Part shown: in pieces, positions 18,677 through 23,405 of the stretch
Numbering within the stretch: position 1 is the stretch's first letter
Layout of the letters: each line of letters starts with the position of its first letter
NCBI RefSeq assembly: GCF_000003815.2
Contig: NC_049984.1
Coordinates: 296,699-320,103, forward strand
Direction of reading: 5' to 3'
DNA length: 23,405 nucleotides
DNA from: Branchiostoma floridae
Taxonomy: Eukaryota > Chordata > Leptocardii > Amphioxiformes > Branchiostomatidae
The notes under the pieces: model-generated
What the model was told of the DNA's origin: nothing
What the model saw: the letters and a program-made list of their open reading frames with translations, nothing else
The model's database searches: none
Program-made: the position numbers and the translations under genes

Positions 18677-19059
18677 CTATACATGATTGTAGTGCAATAA
18701 ATGGCACAGTTATAGCATGCTCTACTGATAGCATTTCCCCATGACATCAATGTACATGTGCACAGTAAAACGTGATGAGCTATTAGTTAGTGATAGGTTA
18801 CGGGCACTGTCACAAACTGATGGCACAAACTGGTTCCTAATTCATTTTACTACAAACATATTTATCTTGCATTCTTGGGACTGTTTCATGTTAATAGACT
18901 CATTGCAGTTCAGATGTCCAAAATTCTACATGGCAGACACAAAAAGATGTATTTAACTTAAATTTGTTGGTACATCATTTCTGGTTCTGACAGAAAAAGG
19001 AACCAAGAAAGTGTCAGCCTAAATCATTTGTTACTAAAAATCAAGCTACAGTACCGACT

Positions 19060-19460
19060 ACGTTTATGGTCCGGTCCCACGCGGTTTACACGCGATTTAA
19101 TCTCGATTAAAAGTCGTGCAAATCGCGATTAAAAGTCGTGCAAGTCGCGATTTGATCGCGATTGAATCGCGTGCGCTAATGAGCTGTAGCTATCTAATTA
19201 AAAATCTCGTGTCGTTTGTAAACGCGTTTACTCCCGGCACCCCGCCGACTCAAAACAAAAGGCTTTGTTCCAGCTGCCCCGCCCCTTGGTCGGGCATTTC
19301 ACCCACGAAATATTTTGTTCGTTAATGAGCAGTGTTTACTTTTGTAAATTTGCATGATACTTGTAAGTCGTCAATTTCACGTATTTGTTGATAATTGGTG
19401 AATAATACAGGGGCTGGACAGCGCCGCGGGTGTCGGCAATATTGTCCGAGGACCGCTGAC
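19060..19460. promoter_or_regulatory. CpG-rich region with 22-bp TCGCGATT repeats
   Basis: Units at 19101-19122 and 19123-19144 (TCKCGATTAAAAGTCGTGCA) are followed by a tight cluster of TCGCGATT/AATCGCG palindromic blocks to about 19171. TCGCGA occurs repeatedly and is symmetric. The region then carries a GGACAGCGCC half-motif at 19416-19425. It marks the left edge of a CpG-richer domain that continues to the window end, and may be a promoter-type CpG island. Role is inferred. Confidence 0.35.
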
Positions 19461-19589
19461 GCTTTTTAGCTAAGATCGTAAAAGAAGTTCACAGTCAGCA
19501 AATTAATATATCGACATTCTCTCCTGGTACCGATTGCTCAGACTGAGTTAAATTTCTATACTATATCTTGATTAGTAACTTTTCATTGG

Positions 19590-20025
19590 TGTTGTGTTGT
19601 TGTTTTTTTATCTATCACGAAATGTGCATTTCTCGATAAATTTGAACAGGCGTGTACACGTTACTGCTCGTCATCCAACACCGTCCAAAGGGTACGGATT
19701 TGCAAAACATCGGAGGAAAATTGCCAACAGCGATAATGTTCACAACGCTGGGTATGGAAATTGTGATAAGAAAACAGTCTCCCGATAGATATTTTCTGAT
19801 ATAAAATAAATGTCAATGATGAATCCAGAAAGCAACCCGAACTACGCAAAAGAAAATAGTCTTCACGGCTAAGCTTTTTCGTAAGCCTCAAAGGGAAGAC
19901 GATGATGTCAACCGTCGAAACAAGCGGGTTGTCGGCGAATATAGTCTCCTACTTACAGTTTTTGGCGGGTTATCTTCGTATAATTTTAGTGGAAGGCCAG
20001 CAAAAAGAGATACAAGTTCGATTCG
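19590..20025. repeat. Tandem segmental duplication, copy A (period about 705)
   Basis: Shares with 20292-20650 a collinear series of blocks: ATCACGAAATGTGCATT (19614 against 20319), CACGTTACTGCTCG, TTTGCAAAACATCGGAGG, GAACAGTCT/AACAGTCTC, AGCGGGTTG, TCTCCTA, GGCGGG and TACAAGTTCG (20011 against 20633). The copies have diverged with many indels, and no reading frame is kept between them, so it is noncoding or decayed. Confidence 0.8.
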
Positions 20026-20119
20026 CCACATTTCCCCGTAAAATACGGCGTTACATTCCACCGAAAATTATGTGTATAAGCTGTACTGTACGTGACAGCA
20101 GAGAGTTTGGAAGAACTAG

Positions 20120-20245
20120 ACGCGCGTGGGAAATGCAACTGGACGTGCGGTTACCATGGCGACAGCTCCGGCGGTAGCCCTCTGAAGTAGCGCCTGCCTG
20201 ATTATGCGGCAAATCCAATCAACTTCCCTCCAATCACAGCCAGAA
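20120..20245. promoter_or_regulatory. X-box plus two CCAAT boxes
   Basis: GTTACCATGGCGACA (20150-20164) is a strong RFX X-box-like motif with one degraded position in the right half. CCAATCA occurs at 20215 and CCAATCA again at 20230, both NF-Y-type. X-box plus CCAAT is a known promoter pairing, but the 50-bp spacing is wider than the fixed X-Y spacing of MHC class II promoters. It lies between the two duplication copies. Promoter function is inferred. Confidence 0.4.
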
Positions 20246-20291
20246 GCGGCGCTGACAAAGTGGTAACAACAACAAGAAGCGTAGAACTAAC

Positions 20292-20650
20292 GCGTTGTTG
20301 TGTTTTTTTTAATCATTTATCACGAAATGTGCATTCTTTGATAAAATTTAACACGTTACTGCTCGGCCAGCGTCGTCCGCAAGGCATAGATAATTTTGCA
20401 AAACATCGGAGGGACTTTTCCGGCATCGATCATTCTCACATCGCTGAGTAAGAATTCTGTGAACAGTCTGTCGATAATCATTTCCAACTTGAAGAAGGTG
20501 GTATTTTTTTTACGGCATACTACAAAAGTCGTAACGGCAACCGAGCGGGTTGCCGGCAAAAATTGTCTCCTATTTACATTTTTAGGCGGGCTACTTTCGT
20601 CTAATTTTCGTGGAAGGTATATGATAAAATAGTACAAGTTCGAATCTTTT
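20292..20650. repeat. Tandem segmental duplication, copy B (period about 705)
   Basis: Counterpart of 19590-20025, collinear throughout and shorter by several deletions. Overlapping frames on both strands (78 and 100 codons) are not conserved in copy A. Confidence 0.8.
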
Positions 20651-20837
20651 GGACCCACAAAGGACTGACAGCATAAACACGATCGTCATCTAATATAAAC
20701 GGAATTGCTGGGTTGAAGACTATACACTGACATGAATGCACTACTAGTATTTATACGCATAAATTGACCGTTTTGCTTGTATTTAAATATGAATAAAGGA
20801 TATTGTGTTTGGTCATAACTTAATATTCTAGGAACGT

Positions 20838-21050
20838 TGATACTCTTGGTTCGGCATCGGCAGCTATTTTCTAGGGCTAGAAAAGTAGGATTCAGGTTTC
20901 CATCCGCCTGCTGATCGTCATGGTTACAAACTCGACAAACAAGACTTACCTGTTCCTGACGGAGCTCTTGGGTCGGAACACAGCCATCGTACGATCCTGG
21001 TCGTCGAGCAGTCGACCGACGCAACCATACTCCAGGGCATACATTCTACT
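20838..21050. repeat. Tandem duplication, copy 1 (period about 320)
   Basis: Collinear with 21172-21372: ATCGGCAGCTATTTTCTAGG (20856) against ATCGGTAGCTAATTTTCTAG (21176), then AAGTAGGATTC, CTGATCGTCATGGTT, CAACAAGAC, CTACCTGTT-type donor, CCTGGTCGTCG, CGCAACCATA and GGGCATAC. Contains the candidate first exon at 20950-21044. Confidence 0.88.
20950..21044 (-). CDS. Candidate first coding exon, 31 codons plus 2 nt
   Basis: On the minus strand ATG (21042-21044) follows an in-frame TAA two codons upstream and opens MYALEYGCVGRLLDDQDR then TMAVFRPKSSVRN. It runs into AACAG|GTAAGT, a consensus splice donor at 20949; unspliced, it would stop at once. The duplicated copy at 21285-21359 keeps LEYGCVG and DDQ in frame, and four of seven differences over 15 codons fall at third positions, as expected for coding sequence. 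DDQDRTMAVF faintly recalls the DDKDR..AVF segment of PAR-3 family proteins, too weak to name a gene. No downstream exon was found in the window; the next exon could lie left of it. Confidence 0.35.
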
Positions 21051-21171
21051 TTATGTGTTTTTTTAAATCTTTTTGTTAATCGTGTTTTGTCTGCGTATCT
21101 GTTCAAACAAACATGTACCTGTTCTAACAATGTTGTGTTGGTGTAACTAACATAACTTCTACTATGTAGTT

Positions 21172-21372
21172 AGATATCGGTAGCTAATTTTCTAGGCTAG
21201 GAAAGTAGGATTCGGATTTCTATCCGCCGGTTTCCTGGACATACAGCTGATCGTCATGGTTGCAACTCGACCAACAAGACCTACCTGTTATGATCCTGAC
21301 CGCCTCGGACGTTCCTGGTCGTCGGGCAGTGGACCCACGCAACCATATTCAAGGGGCATACGTCTTGGTTCG
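21172..21372. repeat. Tandem duplication, copy 2 (period about 320)
   Basis: Counterpart of 20838-21050. TCTTGGTTCG at its right end repeats the left edge of copy 1, suggesting the start of a third, decayed copy. Confidence 0.88.
21285..21359 (-). pseudogene. Duplicated, probably broken copy of the candidate first exon
   Basis: ATG at 21357-21359 opens MPLEYGCVGPLPDDQERPRR then SGS and a TAA stop at 21288-21290, just before the donor-like CAG|GTAGGT at 21284. Compared with 20950-21044 it has a one-base insertion near the start (a different ATG restores the frame) and a deletion of roughly 20 bases before the donor, which breaks the frame. It could still be noncoding first-exon sequence. Confidence 0.35.
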
Positions 21373-21727
21373 ACACAGACAATTGTTATTTTGCCGAAAA
21401 TTTCTTCATCAGTTATTGGTTTTCTTGTTGAGTATGTGATCAAGTTTTGCTAACATTCATTGATTCAGTTAAAAGTTGCGTTAGCGTTACTAACATTACT
21501 TCTACTTCTAGTATTTTACGTTTCTAAAATGAACATGTTTTTAGTCAGTTTATCTACAACTGTTATGCGCTGTTCAAAGAGGTTCACTCTTTTACTAAAA
21601 GAGGGGCCTATACGTTTACGGTTGTTTTTCAGCAACATATAGATATATAAATTTAGCTGGTCGGGATACTACGAAGAGGGATTTGACCAATGAAATAGGT
21701 AACACGATATATCATTGCCTTTGGAAC
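21373..21727. other. No gene recognised up to assembly gap
   Basis: AT-rich; nothing recognised. Confidence 0.4.
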
Positions 21728-22485
21728 NNNNNNNNNNNNNNNNNNNNNNNNNNNNNNNNNNNNNNNNNNNNNNNNNNNNNNNNNNNNNNNNNNNNNNNNN
21801 NNNNNNNNNNNNNNNNNNNNNNNNNNNNNNNNNNNNNNNNNNNNNNNNNNNNNNNNNNNNNNNNNNNNNNNNNNNNNNNNNNNNNNNNNNNNNNNNNNNN
21901 NNNNNNNNNNNNNNNNNNNNNNNNNNNNNNNNNNNNNNNNNNNNNNNNNNNNNNNNNNNNNNNNNNNNNNNNNNNNNNNNNNNNNNNNNNNNNNNNNNNN
22001 NNNNNNNNNNNNNNNNNNNNNNNNNNNNNNNNNNNNNNNNNNNNNNNNNNNNNNNNNNNNNNNNNNNNNNNNNNNNNNNNNNNNNNNNNNNNNNNNNNNN
22101 NNNNNNNNNNNNNNNNNNNNNNNNNNNNNNNNNNNNNNNNNNNNNNNNNNNNNNNNNNNNNNNNNNNNNNNNNNNNNNNNNNNNNNNNNNNNNNNNNNNN
22201 NNNNNNNNNNNNNNNNNNNNNNNNNNNNNNNNNNNNNNNNNNNNNNNNNNNNNNNNNNNNNNNNNNNNNNNNNNNNNNNNNNNNNNNNNNNNNNNNNNNN
22301 NNNNNNNNNNNNNNNNNNNNNNNNNNNNNNNNNNNNNNNNNNNNNNNNNNNNNNNNNNNNNNNNNNNNNNNNNNNNNNNNNNNNNNNNNNNNNNNNNNNN
22401 NNNNNNNNNNNNNNNNNNNNNNNNNNNNNNNNNNNNNNNNNNNNNNNNNNNNNNNNNNNNNNNNNNNNNNNNNNNNNNNNNNNNN
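21728..22485. other. Assembly gap (758 N)
   Basis: A run of N. Long frames that cross it are artefacts. Confidence 0.99.
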
Positions 22486-22756
22486 ACAACCTGTCCCACG
22501 TTCTGGACCCCACACAAACCGTGTACACGTCTAAATGTAATATGATATGCTAGTAGTCGCGCTGTGGCGAACTTTAGGAAGGTTGGAATATTTATAAACA
22601 GGTCACGTTCCACCGGAGGCGGGGCGGCGCTTGAAGTTCGGATGTAGATACTTACATGTAGTATCTGCCGGTCGAAGCCTGTTTACTTGGTAGTGAGACC
22701 GCCAGGATTTTGTACGACTACACTGGTCGCACTGGACATTCCTTGTTGTTCATTCT

Positions 22757-22798
22757 GAAACTGAAAGACTAGTGTACTTACCTATCAGTTCGGAACAT
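22757..22798 (-). other. ISRE-like motif and possible short first exon with splice donor
   Basis: GAAACTGAAAG (22757-22767, plus strand) matches the IRF/ISRE core. On the minus strand ATG (22796-22798) reads MFRTD then AG|GTAAGT, with the donor at 22781, giving the same phase 2 as the candidate exon at 20950-21044. A third alternative first exon is possible but rests on 17 nt. The rest of 22486-22975 shows nothing else recognisable. Confidence 0.2.
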
Positions 22799-22975
22799 GA
22801 TTAACTTGTCTTCACTTTCATCGATAGATAAGAAATGCAAACACAGACTATTGTAGCTATTTACAGTGGCAAGTATCGTGTAGTGTGGGCGAATTTGATA
22901 TCGCTACACCAGCGTACAAATAATGCAACGACAGAAATAGGACACAAATAATTCAACATAGAGTCGGTAGGTTTT

Positions 22976-23405
22976 CTTCGGGTGGTCCTGACACTGGCCG
23001 CGGTAGCGGGCCGTCCTCGTCACGCATGGTCAGACAGAAGCAGAATTTACTCCATGTTTTCTGATTTAGAAAAACACATCTTGCCATTCTTGGGAAAAAA
23101 ACAATTTATTTGATGTTTTCTTGTCATGTACGTATAAGATTCAAACTTGCACTACACAGTCGGTTCCTCAAAATTGTAGCAAATCTTCCGAGAAAGAACG
23201 TGGTAGGTTAGGTAGCGGCGCGGGTGCGAGGTCGCACCATACATTTTGTATCTTTGTTCCGGTACGTGACCCTGGCGCTAGCCACGGCAGCACCGAAAGA
23301 TCGGGGTCCAGTAAAAGCATACTTTGCCATATATTCTGCTTAAGAAAAAGACACCTTTGTGGAAATTTATTTCTTATTCTTTAATTTTCACGTATCAAAT
23401 TAAAC
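22976..23405. repeat. Diverged tandem duplication, period about 278 bp
   Basis: GACACTGGCCGCGGTAGCGG (22990) against GACCCTGGCGCTAGCCACGG (23268), then CAGAAGCAGAATTTACTCCAT against TAAAAGCATACTTTGCCAT, TTCTGATTTAGAAAAACACA against TTCTGCTTAAGAAAAAGACA, and CACGTATCAAATTAAAC against TACGTATAAGATTCAAAC. The second copy reaches the window edge. An 87-codon plus frame over the second copy (23121-23384) is not kept in the first. Confidence 0.65.

Noticed and set aside
19416-19425. GGACAGCGCC, a REST right-half motif
   Set aside because: The left half (TTCAGCACC-type) is absent at any known spacing, so one 10-mer is not enough.
20950-21044. PAR-3 family identity for the candidate exon
   Set aside because: Only a short DD.DR..AVF resemblance; no other conserved residues, so no gene name is given.
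21653-22613. Frames of 267-314 codons
   Set aside because: They consist almost entirely of N.

Overview
The window looks like nuclear DNA from an invertebrate deuterostome. A cephalochordate (amphioxus, Branchiostoma) is my best guess. There is no dense coding and no operon structure. The window instead holds tRNA-derived SINEs, a pogo/Tigger-type transposase, MITE-like inverted-repeat elements, many short tandem duplications and three runs of N (100, 249 and 758 bases). The species is an inference; no housekeeping gene here fixes it.

Layout. 1-868 (minus strand) is the N-terminal two thirds of a pogo/Tigger-like transposase. It is open from a clear ATG until a probable one-base loss exactly at the second catalytic aspartate, close to the window edge. 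1.3-1.4 kb has a promoter-like motif set (paired E-boxes plus AAGATGGCGG). 2.2-2.65 kb has an imperfect foldback, two adjacent perfect palindromes and a CTCF-like site. From 3.6 to 15 kb the sequence alternates between AT-rich DNA with nothing recognisable and GC-rich islands (about 3.6, 4.6, 5.7, 6.6, 7.9, 8.7, 9.7, 12.9, 13.8 and 14.9 kb). Several islands carry RFX X-box-like motifs; others carry homeodomain, RBPJ, Grainyhead or ZNF143-like motifs, and two carry 29- or 32-bp minisatellites. They look like a chain of cis-regulatory elements in a gene desert or a long intron. 10.5-11.2 kb is a diverged array with a period near 150 bp, and a possible 28-codon exon follows at 11458-11541.

15.2-18.3 kb is repeat-dense: a 620-bp element with 26-bp terminal inverted repeats, a TA-flanked MITE, a 52-bp minisatellite, a three-copy 215/235-bp tandem array and a SINE with 8-bp target site duplications. 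19-23.4 kb is richer in CpG and built of successive old tandem duplications (periods about 705, 320 and 278 bp).

The 320-bp duplication contains a small minus-strand open frame ending at a consensus splice donor. Its two copies differ largely at third codon positions, so it may be a real alternative first exon. If so, a gene would run leftward from about 21 kb, and much of the window would be its regulatory first intron. No complete, confidently identified host gene is present. I found no clear novel system; the strongest leads are the X-box islands and the duplicated first-exon candidates.
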